Shown here piece after piece: positions 26,210-33,888 of a stretch of 64,000 bases of DNA. Position 1 is the stretch's first letter; the number at the start of each line of letters is the position of its first letter. Below the pieces are notes generated by a model. That model was not told the DNA's origin. It searched no databases and saw only the letters and a program-made list of their open reading frames with translations. The position numbers and the translations under genes are program-made. This stretch comes from Planomonospora sp. ID82291 (lineage in GTDB: Bacteria; Actinomycetota; Actinomycetes; Streptosporangiales; Streptosporangiaceae), in contig NZ_JABTEX010000003.1 in NCBI RefSeq assembly GCF_015711645.1, positions 620,001 through 684,000 on the forward strand, written 5' to 3'.

Positions 26210-26455
26210 ATGAGCGACTTCGTCACCACCGAGTTCATCGACGGCGACGGCGACGGCCACACCGACGCCGAGCTGATCGACACCACCGGCGACGGCTACG
26301 CCGACGAGGCGCGTTACGACATCGACGGCGACGGCGTCACCGACGTCGTCGACTACGACCACAACGGCGACGGCGTCATCGACGAGACCCGCGTCGACCT
26401 CGACGGCGACGGCGTGTCCGACTACACCGAGACCTCGGGCCCCTTCTCGGCCTGA
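26210..26455 (+). CDS. Small DxDGDG-repeat (EF-hand-like, Ca-binding) protein
   Basis: An 81-residue very acidic protein from ATG 26210. It is made of five or more 12-15 residue repeats of the form DGDGDG.TD, DTTGDGYAD, DIDGDGVTD, DHNGDGVID and DLDGDGVSD. Such loops bind Ca2+ in EF-hands, dockerins and thrombospondin type 3 repeats. No signal peptide, membrane helix or catalytic domain is present, so it is presumably a cytosolic calcium buffer or sensor. An AT-richer stretch just upstream (26120-26165) may be its promoter. Homologues of this size occur in Streptosporangiaceae and Streptomyces. Confidence 0.85.
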   Translation: MSDFVTTEFIDGDGDGHTDAELIDTTGDGYADEARYDIDGDGVTDVVDYDHNGDGVIDETRVDLDGDGVSDYTETSGPFSA

Positions 26456-26621
26456 CCCCCGATCCGGCCGGCTCCCGGGAGCCTCACCTCATCGGGAGGA
26501 CCCGGACCCGGGAGCACGCCCGTGGGCCCCGCCCGCCTCCCGGCGGACACGGGCCCGGGTCCGGGTCCGGGCGGGCTCCGGGCCGCCCCGAGCCGCCCCG
26601 GGCCGCCGACGAAAGGTGATC

Positions 26622-27626
26622 ATGAAAAACGCACGGGCGCTCCCCGCCCTGCTGCTCGCGGCCTTCCTGGCGCTGACCGGCTGCGCCCCGGTGGCGTCCG
26701 GCTCCGACGGGCGGTCCACGGGTCTCGGCAGGGTGTCCGCGGGTTCCGACGGAGCGGCCATCGCCTCTCCGCCGCCGGCCTCCGGCGGCGGCCGGGACGT
26801 GGACGCCCCGGTGAAGCCTCCGGGCCGCGAGGGCGCGCCCGGCCGGGCGGAGGGCGACGGCCCCACGGAGGTGGGGGAGGCGGGACCGCTGAGCGGAACC
26901 GGCCTGCCCCTTCCCCTGCCGCTGCTGCTCGCGCTGGCCGCCGGCGCCCTGCTCACGGTGGCCGCCGCGCTCTACCTGTGGCGGCGCGACCGGAGCGCCG
27001 CCTCCGCGCCCGGGCGGAGCGGACCGGGGGTGCCGGCGCCTCCGTTCCCGGCGAACCCTGCCGCGTCCGGCCCTGTGATCAGCCCTACGTCCGGCCCCGG
27101 CCCCGGCCCCTCCTCCGCACCCGTGACCGGACCCGTGACCGGACCCGTACCTGGACCTGTGACCGGACCCGGACCCGTGACCGGCCCCCTACCCGGACCC
27201 GCCCCCTCCCCCGCGGCGTCCGACCCGCTGGCGGACGCGCTGGCCGAGGTCGCCCGGAGCGGGATCAGCCCGGCCCTCGCCCAGCGGGTGGAGCGCCTGT
27301 TCGCCGACGGCCATCCGGGGCGGCAGGCGCTGCTCGACGCCTGCATCGACTGCCGGGACCAGATCGACGAGCGGCACCCCCGGCTGTCCGGTCTGCTGCT
27401 GGACGGGCTGAACCGGGCCGGCGTCCGGGAGATCGTCGCGGACGGGCGGCGCTTCGACCCGCGCCTGCACGAGGCGTTCGGCACCGAGCCGACCGAGCGG
27501 CCGGAACTGCACGACGTCGTCGCCGAGACCGTCAAGCGGGGCTACGCCGACGGCGAGCACGTCATCCGGGTGCCGCAGGTCGCCGTCTACCGCCACGGGC
27601 CGTCCGGGGACGGAACACCGCGATGA
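26622..27626 (+). CDS. Membrane-anchored GrpE-like nucleotide exchange factor
   Basis: A 334-residue protein from ATG 26622 (AAAGG upstream). A lipobox LTGC puts the lipidation Cys at residue 21. A low-complexity extracellular part follows, then a membrane helix at about 95-120 (LLLALAAGALLTVAAALYLW) with a WRRDR stop. Next is a Gly/Pro/Val/Thr repeat linker at about 165-190. The last 120 residues end in AFGTEPTERPELHDVVAETV and RGYADGEHVIRVPQVAVYR, which match the GrpE beta-domain and tail. It would hold an Hsp70 exchange factor at the inner face of the membrane. Neighbouring dynamin-like and Hsp70-like genes support a shared function. Assignment to GrpE rests on the C-terminal 60 residues. 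Confidence 0.72.
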   Translation: MKNARALPALLLAAFLALTGCAPVASGSDGRSTGLGRVSAGSDGAAIASPPPASGGGRDVDAPVKPPGREGAPGRAEGDGPTEVGEAGPLSGTGLPLPLPLLLALAAGALLTVAAALYLWRRDRSAASAPGRSGPGVPAPPFPANPAASGPVISPTSGPGPGPSSAPVTGPVTGPVPGPVTGPGPVTGPLPGPAPSPAASDPLADALAEVARSGISPALAQRVERLFADGHPGRQALLDACIDCRDQIDERHPRLSGLLLDGLNRAGVREIVADGRRFDPRLHEAFGTEPTERPELHDVVAETVKRGYADGEHVIRVPQVAVYRHGPSGDGTPR

Positions 27627-27629
27627 GCG

Positions 27630-27704
27630 CCCGTGCACTCCCTGCCCGTGCACTCCCCGCCCGTGCACTCCCCGCCCGCGCACTCCCCGCCCGCGCACTG
27701 GGCC
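27630..27704. repeat. 15-bp tandem repeat, five copies
   Basis: Five consecutive units of CCCGTGCACTCCCCG (with small changes) run from 27630 to 27704, in the gap between the GrpE-like gene and the convergent sigma-factor gene. Each unit contains the palindrome GTGCAC or GCGCAC. It may stop transcription or simply be an expansion. Confidence 0.85.
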
Positions 27705-27724
27705 GTGCGCTCCCGGCGGCCCCC

Positions 27725-28276
27725 TCACTCTCCGGCGAGCTCGGCCTGCAGGCGCTTCCTGGCTCGATGGATCCAGACCCGCACGGTGTTGAGCGGCACC
27801 GCGAGCGCGGCCGCCGTCTGCTCGTAGGTGAGCCCGCCCGCCCACAGCAGCAGCGCCTCGCGGTGGGACTCCGGCAGCGCGGTCAGCGCCCGGCGCAGGT
27901 CGGTCAGCTCGGCCACGGTGTCCTCGAACGGCCCGGTGACCACCGTCTCCTCCTCCACCTCGGAGAAGAGCGTCCCGCCGGGAGCGGCCCGGCGCCGGAC
28001 CACCGCGTGGGCGGCGTTGCGCGCGATCGCGAGGACCCAGGCGCGGAAGGGCGCCCGGCCCGCGAAGGAGCCCAGTCCCCTCCACGCGGCCAGCTGCGTC
28101 TCCTGCAGCGCGTCCAGCGCGTCGGCGCGGTTGCCGGTCAGGTGGTAGCAGACCCCGAAGGCCTGGCGCTGCGCGGTCGCCCACAGCCCGGCGAAGGCGT
28201 GCTCGTCACCCGCCCGTGCCGCGGACAGGAGAAGACCTTCGTCCTCGACGACCCTGCTCAGGGACCCGCTCGTCAT
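27725..28276 (-). CDS. ECF-family RNA polymerase sigma factor
   Basis: A 183-residue sigma-70 family factor. Region 2 spans about residues 24-90 (FAGLWATAQRQAFGVCYHLT, ALDALQETQLAAWRGLGSF, FRAWVLAIARNAA). Region 4 spans about 125-178 (ALTALPESHREALLLWAGGL, YEQTAAALAVPLNTVRVWIH). No anti-sigma gene follows. It is divergent from the acidic-protein/dynamin operon, starting 77 bp from it, so it may control that operon. The neighbouring acidic protein could act as its regulator, but that is speculation. Confidence 0.9.
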   Translation of the reverse strand: MTSGSLSRVVEDEGLLLSAARAGDEHAFAGLWATAQRQAFGVCYHLTGNRADALDALQETQLAAWRGLGSFAGRAPFRAWVLAIARNAAHAVVRRRAAPGGTLFSEVEEETVVTGPFEDTVAELTDLRRALTALPESHREALLLWAGGLTYEQTAAALAVPLNTVRVWIHRARKRLQAELAGE

Positions 28277-28353
28277 CGGTCACGCTTTCTCACGAGATGG
28301 AAACACCCCATGACAGCACGTCGCATGATTGTCCCGGTATGAGGTAGCGAGCC

Positions 28354-28758
28354 ATGATATTGGACCGTAACAATACGGAAGCCGGATCATCGGGGAACGA
28401 GCCGGAGGACTTCGCTGAGCTGCGTCGACTCCTCTTCGGGACGGTCCCGGGGCCGACCGAGGAGGAGTCCCTCGACATGTTCGCGCAGACCTTCTCGTCG
28501 GAGGAGGCCGATCTGTCCCTGCTGCCCGAGCCGGACGTCTTCGAGCCGGACGTCTTCGAGCCGGGCGACGGCGGCCCGATCCCGGACGCCTCCGGCCCCG
28601 GCCCGTTCGGCGCGGCCGATCCGGAGGACCCGTGGGACCCGTACGGCTCCGACGCCGACGGCCACTCCCCCCACGACGACCCCCACGGCGATCCCCACGG
28701 CGATCCCCACGGCGACTCCCCCGACGGCTGGGATCCGCTCTTCGGCGGTGACGTGTGA
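28354..28758 (+). CDS. Acidic His/Asp-rich protein, first gene of dynamin operon
   Basis: A 134-residue, strongly acidic protein. Residues 1-50 could form helices (EDFAELRRLLFGTVPGPTEE, SLDMFAQTFSSEEADLS). The rest is Pro/Asp/Gly-rich, with a PDVFE duplication and a HSPHDDPHGDPHGDPHGD stretch that could bind divalent metals. No known domain is seen. The stop overlaps the start of the first dynamin-like gene (GTGTGA), so the two are co-translated. By position it resembles IniB, the low-complexity first product of the mycobacterial iniBAC operon, but I see no sequence similarity. Confidence 0.78.
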   Translation: MILDRNNTEAGSSGNEPEDFAELRRLLFGTVPGPTEEESLDMFAQTFSSEEADLSLLPEPDVFEPDVFEPGDGGPIPDASGPGPFGAADPEDPWDPYGSDADGHSPHDDPHGDPHGDPHGDSPDGWDPLFGGDV

Positions 28759-30608
28759 CCGCCTCCCCCACCTCCCCCGCCTCCCCCGCGGACCTGCTGC
28801 GCCGGCTGTGCGACGCCACTGCGGCCAGGCTCGCCGGGGCGGAGTTGCGCGAGCGGGTGGCGCAGGTGCGCGCCGGCCTCGACGCGCCGCTGCGGGTCGC
28901 GGTGGCGGGCGCGGTGAGCAGCGGGAAGTCCACGCTGGTCAACGCACTGCTGGGGCTGCCGGTCGCCCCGGTGGACGCGGGCGAGTGCACCTTCGTCGTC
29001 ACCCAGTACGAGTACGGTCCCGACGACGGGCTCATCACGATCGAACTGACCGACGGCACCACGGCCCGCTCCCGGCTGCTGCCCGGTCACCGGCTCCCCG
29101 CCGACCTCGGGGTGGACACGGCCCGGATCCGCCGCCTGCGCGTCTCCCTGGACCTGCCCTCGCTGCGCACGGTCACCATCATCGACACCCCCGGCATGAA
29201 CACGGTGACGGCCGTCAACGAGCGGGCCGCCCGCGGCATGCTGTTCGGCTCCGGCGAGGAGGACGACCGCGCGCAGGCGATGATCTATGTGCTGCGCTAC
29301 GTCCAGAAATTCGACGACACCACCCTCGCCGAGTTCCGCGGCCTGACCGGCGCGTGCGGGCTGAGCTGCGTCAACACCCTCGCCGTCCTGGGCCAGATCG
29401 ACCGGCGCGGCGACGAGGACGACCCCTGGCCGACCGCCCGCCGGCTGGCCGCCGGCGGCTACGCCGACCTGCGGACCTCCGTCTTCGACGTGGTCCCGGT
29501 GATCGGTCTGCTGGCCGAGACCGCGCGGGCCCGCCCGCTGGACGCCGAGGAGTTCGCGGCCCTGTCGGACCTGGCCGGCCTGGACCCCGACGACCTGGAG
29601 GACTACCTCCTCGACCTGGACGACTTCCGCACCGCGCCCGACCTGCCGGTCCCCTCCGGCGTACGGCACCGCCTGGTGGAGCGGCTGCACCGCTACGGCA
29701 TCCGCACGGCGGCCGACGCGCTGCGCCGGGCCGAGGCGGCCGACCCCGCCACGCTCACCGCCTGGCTGCTGCAGCGCTCGGGGTACGCCTCCGCGGGTCG
29801 CGCCGCGACGGGTTCGGTGGCCGCGGGCATCGCCCACTTCGCCCGCCGCGCCGACCAGCTGAAGGCGCTCGACGCTCTGACCCGGCTCCGCGGGATCGCC
29901 CGTACGCCCGCGCTGGGCTCGGACCGCGCCACCCTGGACGCGCTGGCCGCGCAGCTCGACGAGAACCGGCCGATCGCCGCCGCCCTGGCGGGCCTGCGCA
30001 TCTTCGCCGCGGCCGAGGCGCTCGGCCGCGGCACCCTGGTGCTGGGCGAGGAGATGGCCGGCGAGCTGCTCCGCCTGGCCCGCCACGACGACCCCGCCGA
30101 GCAGCTCGGCCTGCCCGCCGGGGCCCCGCCGGAGGAGGTCGCCGCCGCCGCCACCGCCGCGTCGACGCGCTGGCGCGCCCTGGCCATGATGAACGAGGGA
30201 CGCACCGCCGGGCACCGGGCCCGGGACGTGCTGACCGTCCTGGAGGACCTGGTCATCGCGGCCCTGGACGCCCAGGCCGAGGCCGGAACCGGGAACGGGT
30301 CCGCAGGCGGGACCCCGCTGCCCCCGGTCCGGGTGGACGCCGCCGCGGTCGAGACCCTGCGTGCCTGCCCGGCGGTGCCGGCCGACGACCGGCGGGCGCT
30401 GGAGCTGCTGCTCACCGGGACCGAGCTCGCGGTCCAGCTGGGCGCACCGCCCGGCAGCCCGCCCGCCGAGCTCGCCGGCTACGCCGCCGCCTTCGGCGCC
30501 CGGTTCCGCGTCCTGACCCACCGGCCGCTCACCCTGCGGCAGCGCCGGGCCGCGGAGCGGATCTGCGACGCCTACGAGGACATCTGGGCGCGCCACCACG
30601 GCGCGTGA
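28755..30608 (+). CDS. Dynamin-like GTPase, first of a pair (IniA/IniC-like)
   Basis: A 617-residue protein from GTG 28755. G1 is GAVSSGKST (residues 52-60), G2 probably Thr79 in ECTFVVTQ, G3 DTPG (144-147). The G4 position reads LGQID instead of TKxD, so guanine specificity may be altered. The C-terminal 350 residues are mostly helical with Ala/Leu-rich segments, like the bacterial dynamin stalk. Such proteins bend or fuse membranes. The second dynamin-like gene follows 10 bp downstream, as in the DynA/DynB and IniA/IniC pairs of actinobacteria. Confidence 0.86.
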   Translation: MTASPTSPASPADLLRRLCDATAARLAGAELRERVAQVRAGLDAPLRVAVAGAVSSGKSTLVNALLGLPVAPVDAGECTFVVTQYEYGPDDGLITIELTDGTTARSRLLPGHRLPADLGVDTARIRRLRVSLDLPSLRTVTIIDTPGMNTVTAVNERAARGMLFGSGEEDDRAQAMIYVLRYVQKFDDTTLAEFRGLTGACGLSCVNTLAVLGQIDRRGDEDDPWPTARRLAAGGYADLRTSVFDVVPVIGLLAETARARPLDAEEFAALSDLAGLDPDDLEDYLLDLDDFRTAPDLPVPSGVRHRLVERLHRYGIRTAADALRRAEAADPATLTAWLLQRSGYASAGRAATGSVAAGIAHFARRADQLKALDALTRLRGIARTPALGSDRATLDALAAQLDENRPIAAALAGLRIFAAAEALGRGTLVLGEEMAGELLRLARHDDPAEQLGLPAGAPPEEVAAAATAASTRWRALAMMNEGRTAGHRARDVLTVLEDLVIAALDAQAEAGTGNGSAGGTPLPPVRVDAAAVETLRACPAVPADDRRALELLLTGTELAVQLGAPPGSPPAELAGYAAAFGARFRVLTHRPLTLRQRRAAERICDAYEDIWARHHGA

Positions 30609-30618
30609 AAGGAGAATC

Positions 30619-32547
30619 ATGACGACCCCCGACCCGAACGGCCCCGTGGCGCGGCTGCTGCGCTACGCCAACGAGGTCCACGCGCTGGCGGGCCGGTGCG
30701 GCAGGAAGGACCTGGCGGAGGTGCTGGCCGCCTGCGCCGCCCGCTGGAAGGACGAATGCACCGACATCGTGGTCGCCGGAGCGCAGAAGCGGGGCAAGAG
30801 CCGCCTGCTCAACACGCTCGTCGGCCACCCCGACCTGGTCCCGGTCGACGCCGACGTCGCCACCGACTGCTTCCTGTCCCTGCGGCGCGGCCCCCAGCTC
30901 ACCGCCGTCGTGCACCGCAGCACCGACGCCGGGCCCGTGCAGCTCCCGATCAGCGTCGAGTCCATCCCCGACTACGCCTCGATGCGCGGCGACGCCGGCA
31001 AGCGGCGCGACGTCGTCAGCGTGGACATCACCCTGGACAACCCGCTCCTGGACGGCCTGCGGCTGCTCGACACGCCGGGCGTGGACAGCCTCACCGTGGG
31101 GCACCGGCAGGTGACCGTGGCCATGCTCCAGCGGGCGGACGCGCTGCTGTTCACGCTCAGCGCCCAGGACCAGCCGGTGCTCCGGCACGAGCTGGAGTTC
31201 CTCGCCGAGGCCGCCGAGCGGGTGCAGGCGATCGCGTTCGTGCTGACCAAGGTGGAGGACTCCGCCAACTGGCGGACCCTGATGGAGGAGAACCAGGCCC
31301 GGTTGAAGACCTTCGTCACCGAGGCCGTCGCGCAGGACCCGGCCCGTGCGGTGACCCTCACCCCGCTGCTGTCGGCCCCGTGGATCCCGGTGAGCGCCAA
31401 GCTCGCCGAGGCCGCCGAGGCCAAGCGGCGGGAGGGCCGCCTGGAGCGGGCGGACGCGCTGCGGGCGCGCAGCGGCATGGACGCGCTGGAGCGGCACCTG
31501 CGCGCCTTCGCCGAGGGCAGGGAGTCGGCGCGGGGCGCCACCGTGGTGGCCGCCGCGCTGTCGGTGCTGGGCTCGCTGTCGACCACGGCGCAGGACGACG
31601 TGGCCGCGGGCTCGGACGACGAGGGCGACGCGGCCGCCCGGCTCGCGCAGGTCGAGGCCGACCTGGAGGGCCTCACCGAGCTGGCCGCCCGCCGCCGGGC
31701 GGGTGCGGTGGCCAACACCTTCCTCGGCCGCGAGGTGGCGGGGATCGTGGCGGCCCGGGTGGCCGAGATCCGCCAGCCGTACGAGAACGCGATCGCCACG
31801 CTGAAGAAGCAGGAGCAGGTCGACCGGTACATGGCGGAGCTGCCGATGAGCGTGCAGCGCTCGCTGGAGGCGGCCTGGTCGCAGATCGTCTACGACGTGG
31901 AGACCCTGGCCCGCCGGACGCTCGACGCCTTCGCCCGCGACCTCGGCCTCGACCCCGTCGAGTTCGCCGCCGACCCGAACGCCATGCCCGGCCTCTCCCA
32001 GGTCCAGGTCAGGAAGGACGCCTCGGCGGACGCCCCGGGCGAGGTGGACATGGTCCGGGACGTGCTGCCGTCGGCCTCGATCGGGCTCTCCCTGGGCGGC
32101 TTCGCCGCGACCCTGCTCGGCCCGGTCGGCTTCCTGCTGGTCGCTCCGGCCATCGGGGCGGCCATCTTCATGGGGCGGCGGTCGATGGAGAAGGTGCAGC
32201 GCAACCAGGCGGCGATCCGAGGGGCGTTGCGCGACCAGTTCGCGGCGGTCTCCCGGGAGATGACGCTCGACCTGGAGCGCATGGTGGCGACCTGGCGGGT
32301 CGGTGTCGAGCAGGCCGCCGACGAGAGCCTGGTGAAGCGGCGCAAGGAGCTGGAGGGCCGGCGCGCCGAGCTGAAGGCCGCCTCCGCCCGCTCGGCCGCC
32401 GACCGCCGCAGGGCACGGGAGTCCGGTCAGGACCGGATCACCGCGATCGAGACCCTGACCAGGCGCGGCCAGGAGCTGCGCCGGGAGCTCGCGACCGCGG
32501 TGGCCGCGCTGGGCGCCGGACAGACCGCGCCCCCCGCCGCGTCCTGA
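30619..32547 (+). CDS. Dynamin-like GTPase, second of a pair
   Basis: A 642-residue protein with AAAGGAG before ATG 30619. G1 is GAQKRGKS (54-61), with Arg where Thr or Ser usually follows. G2 is Thr82 in ADVATDCF, G3 DTPG (151-154), G4 LTKVED (209-214). A hydrophobic pair of helices at about 487-518 (GLSLGGFAATLLGPVGFLLV) forms the membrane paddle, and a Lys/Arg/Glu coiled coil follows at about 520-620. The two GTPases probably assemble together at the membrane. An 8-bp inverted repeat ends the operon. Confidence 0.87.
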   Translation: MTTPDPNGPVARLLRYANEVHALAGRCGRKDLAEVLAACAARWKDECTDIVVAGAQKRGKSRLLNTLVGHPDLVPVDADVATDCFLSLRRGPQLTAVVHRSTDAGPVQLPISVESIPDYASMRGDAGKRRDVVSVDITLDNPLLDGLRLLDTPGVDSLTVGHRQVTVAMLQRADALLFTLSAQDQPVLRHELEFLAEAAERVQAIAFVLTKVEDSANWRTLMEENQARLKTFVTEAVAQDPARAVTLTPLLSAPWIPVSAKLAEAAEAKRREGRLERADALRARSGMDALERHLRAFAEGRESARGATVVAAALSVLGSLSTTAQDDVAAGSDDEGDAAARLAQVEADLEGLTELAARRRAGAVANTFLGREVAGIVAARVAEIRQPYENAIATLKKQEQVDRYMAELPMSVQRSLEAAWSQIVYDVETLARRTLDAFARDLGLDPVEFAADPNAMPGLSQVQVRKDASADAPGEVDMVRDVLPSASIGLSLGGFAATLLGPVGFLLVAPAIGAAIFMGRRSMEKVQRNQAAIRGALRDQFAAVSREMTLDLERMVATWRVGVEQAADESLVKRRKELEGRRAELKAASARSAADRRRARESGQDRITAIETLTRRGQELRRELATAVAALGAGQTAPPAAS

Positions 32548-32559
32548 GAAGGCGCGTGT

Positions 32560-32588
32560 CCCGCCGCCCGGTGCCACGGAGCGGCGGG
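32560..32588 (+). terminator. Hairpin after dynamin operon
   Basis: CCCGCCGC (32560-32567) pairs with 32581-32588 around 13 bases, 13 bp after the second dynamin-like gene. Confidence 0.45.
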
Positions 32589-32696
32589 CGCCGCACCGCG
32601 CAGGAGTCGCCCGTCGGTTCTACGGCTTGACGGTTCAGCGCTGCGGGACGTCTTCGGAAGTCCTGGGCCTGGATGGCGCTGACGATCCGCCGCCGC

Positions 32697-32861
32697 TCAC
32701 CGGTGAAGGTCACGGCCATCCGGCACACGGACGAGGCGGCGTGCTCCGAGGCCGTGTTCGTCGTGCACGCGCAGCGTCACGCCGAGGAAACCGGAGTCGG
32801 TCATCCCGTCGAGGGTCTTGCGCAGGTGCGGGCGGGTCGGGGCGGGGTGGGTGGTGGACAT
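32697..32861 (-). pseudogene. Remnant of a serine hydrolase (beta-lactamase family) gene
   Basis: A 54-codon minus-strand frame begins at ATG 32861 behind AAGGAG and reads RPHLRKTLDGMTDSGFLGVT, then LRVHDEHG, before going out of register and stopping. This resembles the start of actinomycete class C beta-lactamase/D-Ala-D-Ala carboxypeptidase-like proteins, which run to about 350-400 residues. No SxxK or YxN motif follows, and the frames to 32550 carry no matching continuation. It therefore looks like a truncated gene whose ribosome-binding site and start survive. It lies 99 bp downstream of the DUF4097 gene. Confidence 0.5.
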
Positions 32862-32960
32862 GGTGGCGTGCTCCTTGAGGGCTGGTGCGGGATTCAGCTG
32901 GAGGGGATGGGACCGCTGCGCCCGGCGGGCCCAGGGTGCGGGCTCTGCGGGGCGCTTTTG

Positions 32961-33632
32961 CTACAGGCTGCGGGCGGTGATGTCGCCGTAGGCGGTGGTC
33001 GCGTGGATGGTCAGGCCGGCGGCGGCGCCGTCGGTGTTGGCCAGCGCGTTGCGGATGCGGCCGTAGGTGGTGCCGGCGTCCAGGGACGCGGAGGCTCCGC
33101 GGGCGGCGCCGACGGTGATGTCGCCGTGCTCGGTGCGCAGCGTGACGGTGCCGTGCACGGCCTCGGTGATGCGCAGGTCACCCTTTCGGGTGCTGATCCG
33201 GGCGGGGCCGCCCAGGCGGCCGACCGAGACGTCGCCGGCCTGGAGGTCCAGGTGGGCGCCGGCGGTCTCGTCGAGCGTGACGGTGGCCTGGGCGCCGGTG
33301 AAGGAGACGTCGCCGAGGCGTCCGACGCCGCGCAGTTCGGCGCCGGCGGCGGTGGCCTCGATGCGTGAGCCGGCGGGCAGCCGGACGGTGACCTCGATGG
33401 AGCCGGAGGGGCCGAAGAGGCGGTTCGCGGGGTCGGGGGTGTGGATGCGCAGGACGCCGTCGTCGTAGGTGACGGTGGTCTGCTGGGCGGTTTTGACGTC
33501 GCGGCTCCTGGCGGGGTCGGCGGGCAGGATCTCGACCGTGGTGTCGGTCCGGTCGGCGGCGATGAGGCGGATGGATCCGGCGGGGATGTGCAGGACCGTC
33601 GAGATGGGGGCGGGGGTGGTGAACGTCTGCAT
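32961..33632 (-). CDS. DUF4097 family beta-strand repeat protein
   Basis: A 223-residue protein made of repeated short beta strands (SIEVTVRLPAGSRIEATAAG, GDVSFTGAQATVTLDETAGA, GDLRITEAVHGTVTLRTEHG, GDITVGAARG, YGDITARSL). This is the right-handed parallel beta-helix of DUF4097/adhesin-like proteins. No signal peptide is present, so it stays cytosolic. Function unknown. It is divergent from the hybrid HTH regulator, with an AT-rich, palindrome-bearing intergenic region, and is the probable target of that regulator. Confidence 0.9.
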   Translation of the reverse strand: MQTFTTPAPISTVLHIPAGSIRLIAADRTDTTVEILPADPARSRDVKTAQQTTVTYDDGVLRIHTPDPANRLFGPSGSIEVTVRLPAGSRIEATAAGAELRGVGRLGDVSFTGAQATVTLDETAGAHLDLQAGDVSVGRLGGPARISTRKGDLRITEAVHGTVTLRTEHGDITVGAARGASASLDAGTTYGRIRNALANTDGAAAGLTIHATTAYGDITARSL

Positions 33633-33711
33633 GGGGTGCTCCTTGGCCTGTGGTCGTGTGCTGTCGCCGGCGTGTTGTTTCCGACGAGGGAAAAGCTACG
33701 TTGCCTTCATG

Positions 33712-33730
33712 ATATCGGCAACAGCGATAT
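33712..33730. promoter_or_regulatory. Candidate operator: perfect ATATCG-N7-CGATAT palindrome
   Basis: ATATCG (33712-33717) and CGATAT (33725-33730) flank GCAACAG. The surrounding 33690-33820 DNA is far more AT-rich than the rest of the window. It lies between the DUF4097 gene and the HTH regulator and is the natural candidate binding site for that regulator. Confidence 0.55.
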
Positions 33731-33888
33731 TGCATTGAAGCGTCATCTTTCCAGGTAAACACCAGATAATTGGTGCAACGGTTCTGAATCTAACGCAATG
33801 ATCTCAAGCACTTCGTTGCAACCGATGGAAGGTGAACGCTATGGTGCAGGCAGTGCGGACCGCGAAGACGCTCATGAAGGAGATCCCG

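Noticed and set aside
27630-27704. Five 15-bp repeats as iterons of an origin
   Set aside because: No replication gene, AT-rich unwinding region or DnaA boxes are nearby; they sit in a convergent gene gap.
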